DNA of 64,000 nucleotides from Isoetes taiwanensis (lineage: Eukaryota > Streptophyta > Lycopodiopsida > Isoetales > Isoetaceae): assembly GCA_021234155.1 (NCBI GenBank), contig JAJEKV010000215.1, positions 124,001 through 188,000 of the forward strand. Direction: 5' to 3'. Made by a program: the position numbers and the translations under genes. Positions 1 through 10,959 of the stretch are shown one piece after another (the stretch's first letter is position 1; each line of letters begins with the position of its first letter). A model generated the notes under the pieces. That model saw only the letters and a program-made list of their open reading frames with translations, searched no databases and had not been told where the DNA came from.

Positions 1-1010
1 TCAAATACCTGTAATTTTCCATAAAACTTATTTAGTATTGAATATGACAGAATCTGAAATACAACAGCAGACTAAAGTAGATAATAAAGCAAGGGTTTCG
101 CAACACCTTCAAGAATGTGTTCTCTGTCTTGCTGTGAAGCATTTGCTCATACCTTTTTATTATAGACTGCAATTTTTTTTTAAATTTGTCGTTTTCTTCT
201 CTTGCTTAGTCCATGGCTGGAGCCATCTTTCTTTAACTCTACTTCTCTTGCTCTTTGTTCTCTCCTTTTCATTGCATGCAATTTTCTATAGAGTGACTCC
301 TGATCTTCAAACCTACGTTGATGCTAGACCTCAACACCACCTTTAAAACAATCAGCAAACTAGTATTTCAAGACTGTTTAACATGGAAAAGCAGTTTTCA
401 AGCACTTACCAAAAGCTGTAGGTAAATCACAAACTGCCTGAAAACTATCACATCTTTCTTCAAGATTGGATGTCTTTGGTGGTGGCTCTGATTCAGTGGT
501 AGAATCACAAACATCAAAGTGAGTGTTTAATCAAAAATTCCTCTTCACAATTTCCAGTTCTTTCACCAATAAAAAGATTCCAATTATCTGTCGGTTCGAA
601 TTGACTATTAGCCTCACATTCATCTGAAAAATCAGATTTACTGGTTAGCCATCATATTTGCAAGCAATTGATCAGTAATTCAAGATATTACCATTGTTAG
701 TATTAAAAATAAATTCTCCCTCGATATTTGCATTTCTTTCACCAACATGAAGAATAGAATACTCTGCTGCCTCCACGACATGGCAATTTTCAGTTGAATG
801 GAGAAAATTATCTGCCAAACGAGAGCATAAGCATATAAATTCCTCGGATTGTTGTCCCAAATTGTGGATACTGCTTATCAGAGTTTTAGTATCAAAAGCG
901 ACATTTTGCTTCGAAGCAGATTGGAGAAATCTTTCCTCCCAATTCATGGCAAATACATCAAAAGAAAGCACCTCCATCCTGAAACAATATATACTGTGGT
1001 AGCCCGCCAT
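1..1010 (-). pseudogene. Transposase-like gene, 5' exons only (copy 0)
   Basis: Upstream exons of the gene described at 16279-18133. The minus ORF 1010-672 matches the first recognised exon block of the other copies. The splice boundaries near 410-412 and 315-316 are conserved. The catalytic part would lie left of position 1. Relative to copy 2 there are point changes only. The assignment rests entirely on identity with the other units. Confidence 0.7.
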
Positions 1011-1495
1011 TCTTTGTCAATTGCCCGCCAACCTTTGCACTTACTCAAAATTGAAAGCATGATTATACAACAGCAAATTTGGGATTGATGAGATGGCATG
1101 ATGAGATGTCTTGAGGATTTCAGATTGACGAGATGGCTTGCTGATCAACCATTCCAGATGCTGGGAAGGAAATTGTGATCAACAACTGCGAAAGGCCTTG
1201 AAAAAATAGGTGACCGGCATGAAGAAAACTGATGAAGTGCAAAAAGCACCTTGCTAGCACTAGATGCCGTGACATGTTTTTTGTATACCACTAATATAAA
1301 CATACATTTTGACTCTTTGATGACATCCTTCAACAAAAAAATATTCTTGTTGTTATCATGTCATCTTTTGGTGATGATCCTCAAATACAAGTGGTTTTCG
1401 ATTCGAGCAGCAGCCATGCTAAATGTATACTATGAAATTGGTAAGTTAAATGGCGCATAAGAATGGATTTAGTGGCGAGGCTAGAATAGATTTTT

Positions 1496-1562
1496 TTTGT
1501 TTGTTTGTTTGTTTGTTTGTTTGTTTGTTTGTTTGTTTGTTTGTTTGTTTGTTTGTTTGTTT

Positions 1563-1631
<69 letters not shown>
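1496..1631. repeat. Compound (TTTG)n-(GATA)n microsatellite, unit A
   Basis: About 17 TTTG repeats followed directly by about 17 GATA repeats. The same locus is present in all four units with different lengths. Confidence 0.97.
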
Positions 1632-2176
1632 GGGTGAAAGCATAGAGGTGGGGGACACTTTTTATGTCAGTGACACATGGTGCTTAGTGGGTGCTTTCTA
1701 GGACATTTTCTTTGTATTTTTGAAAAATACAAAGAAGTTATAAATTTTGAAACAACCCTTCCCCGGAGCTCTTTGGAACATGGGCATCAAGCATAGAGTC
1801 CGGAAGCACTGGTACGATTTCCTTCGACAGTTCCTCAACACTCTAGAATGAATAACGCGTCATAAGAAATCATGTAAAATTATACCCTCAAAGCAATTGG
1901 AATGAAATATGTATATGAAATATGTATATGAAATATGTAAATGAAATATGTATACCCATGCACATTTGCATACCGGAGGCTTTCATCCACTGTATGTCAC
2001 CAGGTTGAAATTTAAAATTTGAAAAGTGATGGTTATTTTTTTTATTTTCACTTCTCTTCTGCCCACCGCCTCGTCCGCCCGCTATAGCCACCGGAGAGAA
2101 CCTTGCTTTGCCGTAGCCGGGACCTTGGCCGCTGCCGCCATTCCAGCGCCCTCCTTCAGTACCTTCTCATGTGCAA

Positions 2177-2277
2177 ATGACCATGGCCTGTACTCGGGAT
2201 TTTGTTAGCTACTCCAACCTCAACATCCACCAAATCTTTGACGAGCTTGGTGAGCAGCTCGCCGCGGGACCCAAAAA
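2177..2277 (+). pseudogene. Truncated 5' end of the histone-fusion gene, unit A
   Basis: ATG at 2177 (or 2183 in a good ATGG context) opens the frame TRDFVSYSNLNIHQIFDELG, which matches 28971-29070. Coding homology stops at the tandem junction after DPKK-like codons. Beyond it the frame runs into unrelated unit sequence and soon stops. Confidence 0.75.
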
Positions 2278-3654
2278 GTTTTTTTGTCATATCTTCAACT
2301 GTGAAATAAGCATATTCATTACAAATTCCAGCCTAAACACATATCTCGGCCTCACATCTAGGATTTCCACGAATATCCCTCACTCCTCAGATTTATGCCT
2401 AAGGATTGCCCTTCATGCAACCCCAAAAAGCACAATTAATCACAACAAAGTAGTGCAGTTTAGATCATACAAAGTATATCATAATTAATCACAACAAAGT
2501 AGCATGGAAAATTAAAAAGCAAATTGCTTGAAATGAAGAATACTTGAAAAAACATTGATGCTTCAAAAATAATTGGAGGAATCATTGGAGAAAGAATTGT
2601 CGTCAATGAAATTTTATGGAAAAGCGTTGAAGAATCCCAGGAGAATAGAATAGATAATCATTTTAACGTCCACGGAAGCCCATCCGATAATTGGAGGAAT
2701 CATTGGAGAAAGAATAGAACTGCATGTGAAAGAATTTTTTCTGCCAACATTTTGGCAGAAAATATCAGGGGCCTTTTAATAACCTTTAAAGTTTTAATAT
2801 ATTAGTATATTGTATTAAAGTGAACTCAACCGCATTTTAGTTAAGTATGAAATCATTCTTTGTATTTTGGGAATAAAGTCAAACTATAGGAGCATTTTAT
2901 TGCACTATAAGAATCGATAATAAAGAAATCAAATGCATTGGTTCAACCCATAATTACACTATTCTAAAATTATATTTTCAGATTTTTTTTTTTAATAACT
3001 TTAAAATGACAAGCATTTTATTTTATTTTATTTTATTTTGTGGCAAAACTGAGATTTTTAAAATGAACCAGCTAAAAGACTTGGGCTAAGTTCTAGCTAA
3101 ATTAAGATTATGCATGCTTATCAAGCGAGTCCAGGAATTAAGCTCCTGGACCTAAAGTTAGTGCTCCTCATAAAATCATGAGTGAATATATTAAAGTCAC
3201 CAGCAAGCAGACACTCATCATAGTGAGTGTTATTCCAACTGTCTCTCACAGTGTTTCGAAAAGGAGTACTTATCAGCAGGCTGATTATGAACGTAAATAT
3301 TAAATAAAGCAAACATAATGTTCCCCAGATCTCCATGAAGAATTTTCCATCTGCGATTGCTTCTATTCTATTCTATTTTATTCTATACACCATTTAGATA
3401 TTAGAAAGATTAAGACTGTCTCTCCAAGCTATAGAGACACCTGCAGAACTATAATTACCTTTAATGGTCCACAACCTGTACTTAGGAGGAAGAGAGTTAG
3501 AAATGAGCAGTGTGTGGTCACAATGCTGCCAGTGGCGTGATGTTAAAATGCTATCTATCTTTGCCTATTTCGCAAAAAAAGTTGCAGCCAAATAGATGAG
3601 TTCAAAAATTTGTTATTTACAAATACAACCATGAACACAACATTTATCTATGCT

Positions 3655-5472
3655 TGACAGAATATTACAACATCATGAGCATTTCTTAAAGGTCTAGAAT
3701 TCCTCTTCAACATTTCATGTGTAAGTGCTCTTTTAATCACTGCCCCTGCCCCATCATGTTCACCTACAAACAAGAAAGAGAAGGTTACTTTGAAGAGATA
3801 CAATTTAAGTAAATCTGCAGTGCTGGCATACCTTTTCCATGGTAAGTGGCAAAGTAATTCTAGTTAAATGAAATACCGGAGCTCTAAAAAAAAAAATCTA
3901 CCAATGAAGAAAAATGTTCTTGCACCCTTGAATTGATGTGAGCAACCATCCGACCACATCACATGGTTGGTGTACTCCACACCTTTCTTGTATAGAAACT
4001 GAACATGCTTGTTAAGACAATGTTGAACAAAGAGAGTATCATGTTCTCTGTCATCTGAATCATAGAAGTGAGTCTCTTTGATTATGTTCCACTCACGCTT
4101 AGACAGTTCTCTTGAACCTCTGTAGCAGTTTGTCTGTATGTGATGTGCACCAGTATTGTGCATTGCTCATTCCTCCAATGCAAACTTTGGATCTCTTGCT
4201 GCATTTTGAATGTGCAATTCTCAGCAAAGTCTATTACTGATACAACCGTATCTTTTGAAAAAGTGGCTAAGCAGTCCCTAAACTGTTTAGCCTGCCATCT
4301 GGCTTCATAGTTGTGAGGAATAAAATCTGTCAAAACATTCTTTGCATACTCCAAGATATCAGCAGTAGTACTTGTCTTATACACGAGCTTAACTATTGGT
4401 TTTAATACTACTTTCAAATCTCCAGTTCCATCAGGTTCAGTAGATGGTTCAAACACCTGTAATTTTCCATAAAACTTATTTAGTATTGAATATGACAGAA
4501 TCTGAAATACAACAGCAGACTAAAGTAGATAATAAAGCAAGCGTTTCGCAACACCTTCAAGAATGTGTTCTCTGTCTTGCTGTGAAGCATTTGCTCATAC
4601 CTTATTATTATAGACTGCAATTTTTTTTTTAAATTTGTCGTTTTCTTCTCTTGCTTAGTCCATGGCTGGAGCCATCTTTCTTTAACTCTACTTCTCTTGC
4701 TCTTTTCTTTGCTCTTTGTTCTCTCCTTTTCATTGCATGCAATTTTCTATAGAGTGACTCCTGATCTTCAAACCTACGTTGATGCTAGACCTCAACACCA
4801 CCTTTAAAACAATCAGCAAACTAGTATTTCAAGACTGTTTAACATGGAAAAGCAGTTTTCAAGCACTTACCAAAAGCTGTAGGTAAATCACAAACTGCCT
4901 GAAAACTATCACATCTTTCTTCAAGATTGGATGTCTTTGGTGGTGGCTCTGATTCAGTGGTAGAATCACAAACATCAAAGTGAGTGTTTAATCAAAAATT
5001 CCTCTTCACAATTTCCAGTTCTTTCACCAACAAAAAGATTCCAATTATCTGTCGGTTCGAATTGACTATTAGCCTCACATTCATCTGAAAAATCAGGTTT
5101 ACTGGTTAGCCATCATATTTGCAAGCAATTGATCAGTAATTCAAGATATTACCATTGTTAGTATTAAAAATAAATTCTCCCTCAATATTTGCATTTCTTT
5201 CACCAACATGAAGAATAGAATACTCTGCTGCCTCCACGACATGGCAATTTTCAGTTGAATGGAGAAAAATTATCTGCCAAACGAGAGCATAAGCATATAA
5301 ATTCCTCGAATTGTTGTCCCAAATTGTGGATACTGCTTATCAGAGTTTTAGCATCAAAAGCGACATTTTGCTTCGAAGCAGATTGGAGAAATCTTTCCTC
5401 CCAATTCATGGCAAATACATCAAAAGAAAGCACCTCCATCCTGAAACAATATATACTGTGGTAGCCCGTCAT
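3655..5472 (-). pseudogene. Transposase-like gene, copy 1 (SDG/HGKG family), broken
   Basis: Same exon order as copy 2 (16279-18133). The minus ORF 4456-4082 holds the stretch ending VIDFAENCTFKMQQ plus LHWRNEQ. The overlapping ORF 4163-3864 holds the downstream part with WSDGCSHQFKGARTFFF. The final exon near 3767-3655 encodes GEHDGAGAVIKRALTHEM but has lost about 22 bp present in copies 2 and 3. The 5' ORF (5472-5251) is shortened by an extra A near 5268. The FAEN and SDG parts are in different frames, as in every copy, so the protein is not intact. Read as a fossil transposase; a domesticated host gene is less likely given the shared lesion. Confidence 0.72.
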
Positions 5473-5958
5473 TCTTTGTCAATTGCCCGCCAACCTTTGC
5501 ACTTACTCAAAATTGAAAGCATGATTATACAACAGCAAATTTGGGATTGATGAGATGGCATGATGAGATGTCTTGAGGATTTCAGATTGATGAGATGGCT
5601 TTTCTTGATCAACCATTCCGGATCTTTGGGAAGGAAATTGTGATCAACAAACCGCGAAAAGGCCTTGAAAAAATAGGTGACGGGCATGAAGAAAACTGAT
5701 GAAGTGCAAAAAGCACCTCGCTAGCACTAGATGCCGTGACATGCTTTTTTGTATACCACTAATATAAACATACCTTTTGACTCTTTGATGACATCCTTCA
5801 ACAAAAAAATATTCTTGTTGTTATCATGTCATCTTTTGGTGATGATCCTCAAATACAAGTGGTTTTCGATTCGAGCAAAGACCATGCTAAATGTATACTA
5901 TGAAATTGGTAAGTTAAATGGCGCATAAGAATGGATTTAGTGGCGAGGCTAGAATAGA

Positions 5959-6095
<137 letters not shown>

Positions 6096-6517
6096 GGGTG
6101 AAAGCATAGAGGTGGGGGACACTTTTTATGTCAGTGACACATGGTGCTTAGTGGGTGCTTTCTAGGACATTTTCTTTGTATTTTTGAAAAATACAAAGAA
6201 GTTATAAATTTTGAAACAACCCTTCCCCGGAGCTCTTTGGAACATGGGCATCAAGCATAGAGTCCGGAAGCACTGGTACGATTTCCTTCGACAGTTCCTC
6301 AACACTCTAGAATGAATAACGCGTCATAAGAAATCATGTAAAATTATACCCTCAAAGCAATTGGAATTTCTCACACAATATGTAAATGAAATATGTATAC
6401 CCATGCACATTTGCATGCCGAAGGCTTTCATCCACTGTATGTCACCAGGTTGAAATTTAAAATTTGAAAAGTGATGGTTATTTTTTTTATTTTCACTTCT
6501 CTTCTGCCCACCGCCTC

Positions 6518-6539
6518 CACAAGGCCCCCAAAAATGAAC
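6518..6539 (+). repeat. Left terminal inverted repeat of the 8.4-kb element
   Basis: Starts CACAAGGCCCCCAAAA; 21 of 22 positions match the reverse complement of 14894-14915. Preceded by target duplication CTC at 6515-6517. Confidence 0.92.
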
Positions 6540-6639
6540 TTGTATAAAAAAATTAGCATGAAAACCAGTATATATGTGATTTTTTTATACGACAATACAA
6601 AATGTAAAGAAAAATCATGTGTTCTTCCTAGTTTTGCAA

Positions 6640-7330
6640 AATCAATAGTGGTTCATATTATATTATTTGTATTAATTCATAAATTTACAGTAGTTTCTAG
6701 AAATCATCATTAGTTTGTATGATTGTTTTTGAATGTACAATGATTTAGCAAAATCATATCCTATTTAATTACATGACTTCTACGATTGTACAATAGGTTT
6801 TTGAAATCATCAATAGTTTAGAAGAGGTGTTTTAAGCATATATTGATTTTGAAAAACCAATAGTGGCTAATATCATATTTTTTGTACTAATTCAAAATTT
6901 TACACTAGTTTCTAGGAATCATTATTAGTTCATAAGGTTGTTTTTAAGTGTAGATTGATTTAGCAAAATCACTAATAGTTTATATCATGTTTAATTACAT
7001 GAATTCCATAATCATATAATAGTTTTTTGAAATCATCCATAGTTTAGAAGATGTATTTTAAGCATATATTGATTTTGCAAGACCAATAGTGCTTCATATC
7101 GTATTTTTTGTACTAATTGAAAGATTTATAGAAATCATAATTAATTTGTGAGATTGTTTTTAAGTGTATAGTTTTTTAGCAAAATCATTGCTAGTTCATA
7201 TCAGGTTTACTTACATGAATTCTACAATCGTACAATTGTTTTTTGAAATCATCAATAGTTTAGAAGATGTGTTTTAAGCACATCTTGATTTTGCAAAACC
7301 ATTCCTCGTTCGTACTATATTTAACTTATG
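6640..7330. repeat. Left subterminal array of ~215-bp imperfect repeats
   Basis: Blocks containing 'TTTTGCAAAACCAATAGTG'-like and 'GAAATCATCAATAGTTTAG'-like phrases recur near 6642, 6850, 7073 and 7289, about 208-223 bp apart. This is typical placement for subterminal transposase-binding repeats of CACTA-like elements, although no protein binding can be shown here. Confidence 0.8.
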
Positions 7331-7960
7331 AATTCTAGAGTTTATGATGGTCTTTGAAAATCATCATTAATTTAATGGAATGATTTTTCTATATACATTT
7401 TGAGTATCATAATTTCAGATGCGTTTACATGCTAGTTGTCACAAATTTGTATTCTACCACGTTCTTCTTATTAGTTTGAGAACCACATTAAAATTTGCAA
7501 AGATGCTAAGGTTTTCTTTATGTGATTGTTTACTATGCTCGTTAATAGTTTATTCTTGTGTTAATCGTGTTGTTAATATTATATTTTTCCAAATGCAACT
7601 GTTTTGAGCCTTAATAAAGATGCAAAGCTTCTAAATATATAGGAAGCATACACGTGTAAGGCTTCGTAGAATCAAATGAGCCTTATCAATAAACTTTACA
7701 AAAGAAAAATAAACAACATGTCACTAATGACATAGATTAAAATCAATGTGTTGCTTCGCAATAAAAGAAACCTTAATGACTTTACATCCTCCTATATGAC
7801 TTTACATTGGAAGATAAATAATTTAGGGTCGCCTATAGTTACCATGTTTCCATATAAGGCAATTCGATCCAATTTGGATCCAGTATTCACTTGAATCTTG
7901 GTCCAAATGCTTTCTACAACTTCCATTGTAGATAATCGATGGAGGCTCAACCACCGTTGG

Positions 7961-9950
7961 CTCGCGAGCTCTGGACATTGTGCGACTGGAGCATGCCGGT
8001 TGGCATGCAACAATTGATTGTGGTTGATTGTAGTTGTTGTAGAATGGCATGTCGGTTGGCACATTTCGACTACAATTGAGTTTGGCTCTGTTGGTCATAA
8101 TCGACCGGAGCATGCCAGTTGGCATGCAACGACATTTCGACTGTGCAGTTGCATCCAAAAGGCCAGAGTTACCCTATGACACATGTCTGAGGAGTAGAGA
8201 ATCGATGAAACGCCCGTACTACCAAGTATGTGCTAGCTTTACATTATAGCATTAGGCTAGAGTGCACCGAGTGAAAGATAGACTGGTTGCTTGTAGCAAA
8301 TCGAGTTTGGCTCTGTTGGTCATAATCGCTGGTCCCTACAGTAAACTAGATGCTCTGGACTCATGCCCAAAGTCAAAATCACATTTTGAGCTAGCAAGAA
8401 TGGCCGAACTGGAGGGGCACATCATTTCCCCCTCTTGTCCTATGTCCATAAAGGGGAACATTTGGGGGTTGGAACATCCGTGCGGTGGATGTCCATTTTT
8501 TCTTTTTGAGAACGTTTCCTATAACATGAACTACTATTTGAACGGTGGGATTAACAAATGGAGCTGTTTTATTCCCCCAATACCTAAACCCTAGTAAATC
8601 TGTAGGGTTTAGGTTTTGGCAGCCTTCCCTGCCTTTGAAGGGGTCAAGAGCTTGCGTGCAGGGTTCCTTTGAGGGTTCGAAGAGAGACCTTGAGAAGGAG
8701 AACAAAAAACCCTCCCCAAGTGCCACTTCCAAACTTGCTCCGTTGTGATGGCCTGCGAGCTCTGGACATTGTGTGACCGGAGCATGCCGGTTGGCATGCA
8801 ACAACATTTCGACTGAGCACAATTGATTGTGGTTGATTGTAGTTGTTGTAGAATGGCATGCCGGTTGGCACATTTCGACTATAATTGAGTTTGGCTCTGT
8901 TGGTCATAATCGACCGGAGCATGCCGGTTGGCATGCAACGGCATTTCGACTGTGCAGTTGCATCCAAAAGGCCAGAGTTACCCTAGGACACATGCTGAGG
9001 AGTAGAGAATCGATGAAATGCCCGGACTGCCAAGTACGTGCTAGCTTTACATTATAGCACTAGGCTGACTAGTTGCTTGTAGCAAATTGAGTTTGGCTCT
9101 GTTGGTCATAATCGCTGGTCCCTACAGTAAACTATATGCTCTGGACTCATGCCCAAAGTCAAAATCACATTTTGAGCTAGCAAGAATGGCCGAACTAGAG
9201 GGGCACATCATTTCCCCCTCTTGTCCTATGTCCGTAAAGGGGAACATTTGGGGGTTGGGACATCCGTGCAGTGGATGTCCATTTTTTCTTTTTGAGAACG
9301 TTTCCTATAACATGAACTACTATTTGAACGGTGGGATTAACAAATGGAGCTGTTTTATTCCCCCGATACCTAAACCCTAGTAAATCTGTAGGGTTTAGGT
9401 TTTGGCAGCCTTCCCTGCCTCTGAAGGGGTCAAGAGCTTGCGTGCAAGGTTCCTTCAAGGGTTCGAAGAGAGACCTTAAGAAGGAGAACAAATCCCCTCC
9501 CCTCCCCAAGTGCCAGTTCCAAACTTGCTCCGTTGTGATGGCCTGCGAGCTCTGGACATTGTGCGACCGGAGCATGCCGGTTGGCATGCAATGACATTTC
9601 GACTGTGCGGTTGCATCCAAAAGGCCAGAGTTACCCTAAGACACATGTCTGAGGAGTAGAGAATAGATGAAATGCCCGGACTGCCAAGTACGTGCTAGCT
9701 TTACATTATAGCACTAGGCTAGAGTGCACCGAGTGAAAGATAGACTAGTTGCTTGTAGCAAATCGTGTTTGGCTCTGTTGGTCATAATCGCTGGTCCCTA
9801 CAGTAAACTAGATGCTCTGGACTCATGCCCAAAGTCAAAAATCACATTTTGAGCTAGCAAGAATGGCTGAACTGGAGGGGCACATCATTTCCCCCTCTTG
9901 TCCTATGTCCGTAAAGGGGAACATTTGGGGGTTGGGACATCCGTGCAGTG
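7961..9950. repeat. ~790-bp tandem repeats, 2.5 copies
   Basis: Copies start near 7961, 8751 and 9540 at 'GCGAGCTCTGGACATTG'. The third is cut off at 9950 by a CACTA-type end. Each copy holds several GCATGCC-GGTT-GGCATGC inverted motifs. The second copy has about 80 bp rearranged relative to the first. ORFs inside are translations of the repeats and are not considered genes. Confidence 0.9.
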
Positions 9951-10150
9951 CACTACAAGAGGATGACGGTTTGGCGTCAGAAAAATCGTCAGACAAATTG
10001 GATGGTTAGGTTCTGACGAATATCCTGATGACTATCCTGACGAATATCCTGATGACTATGTCTGACGTCAGGAGAAAACGTCAGACAAATCGTCAAAAAT
10101 TAAACGTCACTAGTATCGTCAGCAAAATCGTCAGAAAAAATGTCAGATTT
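9951..10150 (+). mobile_element. Single terminus of a classic CACTA element with CGTCAG subterminal motifs
   Basis: Begins CACTACAAGAGGATGACGG exactly where the third 790-bp repeat is interrupted. In the next 190 bp, CGTCAG, CGTCA or CTGACG motifs occur about ten times, along with the alternating phrase ATCCTGACGA/ATCCTGATGA. These are hallmarks of an En/Spm-type end. No matching right end (…TGTAGTG with inverted motifs) was found, so the element is truncated or its other end was lost. Confidence 0.75.
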
Positions 10151-10803
10151 GTCCATGGTGTATGATTGAATCAAGTTTGATTAAGTTATCTGGTTGAAAA
10201 TCATAACCCCACCCCTTGTGTTGTAATTTCTCACCTTTGCCATTTTGTTCACTAAGATTTATTTCAACCATGTCGCTATTTTCTATGATCAATGCCTTTG
10301 AATTTTTAGCTACACCATCAATCCCATTGTCTTTTTACTTTCATTCTTATTCTTCTTGCCATATTATGTAGGTGTCTATTAGATTGCTCTATGTAGGTAC
10401 CTCTATGCTTTCCTCACCATTTTATACCCTTTGTTATTGCCATGCCCCCTATTTTAAATATTTCTTCATGGCCTTTCCCTAGAAAAACCTTTAAGTTCAT
10501 TTTTCATGGTTAAAAACCTTGGGTGGGTGACTTCACTCAAATTTGTCTTGCACCAAATTGCTTCCCATGGTCGAAACCATTGCATTTTTTAAAGCCCATA
10601 ATTATTGGCTTGTTTTAACCCCTCCAGACCATCTCGCCAAAGCTACTTAAGGTTTCTAAAGCCTATAATTTACCTTGTTAAAGGCTATATTTAAAATAAA
10701 CATTGTAGCCTGGATGCCAATTTATCTAAGGCAAAACATTCTTGGGTATTTAAAGTCGCCTACATATATTGACATTGTCCACAAAAAAACAACTTTTTAT
10801 GGA

Positions 10804-10876
10804 TAGTAGGATACTGCAATATGATAACTTTTATCATTTTAGTAGGATACTGCAATATGATAACTTTTATCATTTT
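10804..10876. repeat. 36-bp direct repeat, two copies
   Basis: The phrase starting AGTAGGATACTGCAATATG occurs twice in immediate succession. It is likely a local slippage or duplication event. Confidence 0.95.
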
Positions 10877-10959
10877 CAATATGATGTCTTTAGAAATCGA
10901 CCTAGGGTATCGAAACCCTAGAAACGTCCTAGAGCAAAAAATGGCCGGAACAGGTAATG

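Larger units (their letters stand above)
1..2277. repeat. Tandem unit A (right part only)
   Basis: It begins inside the unit, at a position equivalent to 4448, 17105 and 26795 in later copies, and runs to the first junction. It holds the upstream exons of a minus-strand transposase-like pseudogene (1-1010), a TTTG/GATA microsatellite (1496-1631), a stretch shared by all units with no convincing gene (1640-2170), and the truncated start of the histone-fusion gene (2177-2277). Confidence 0.9.

Noticed and set aside
1446-1658. Minus-strand ORF rich in SIYL/KQTN repeats (also 28247-28471)
   Set aside because: Pure translation of the GATA/TTTG microsatellite.
3121-3336. ORF with LLAGDFNIF, kept in all units, considered as a LINE endonuclease fragment
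   Set aside because: Only the GDFN tetrapeptide matches; no flanking endonuclease or RT motifs. Conservation is explained by recent tandem duplication.
6640-7330. Regular repeats considered as a CRISPR-like or satellite array
   Set aside because: Repeats are long, imperfect and lie just inside a TIR; best read as transposon subterminal repeats.
8391-9620. Several 100-160-codon ORFs on both strands in 7.8-9.6 kb
   Set aside because: They follow the 790-bp tandem repeats, occur on both strands at once and have no domain resemblance.
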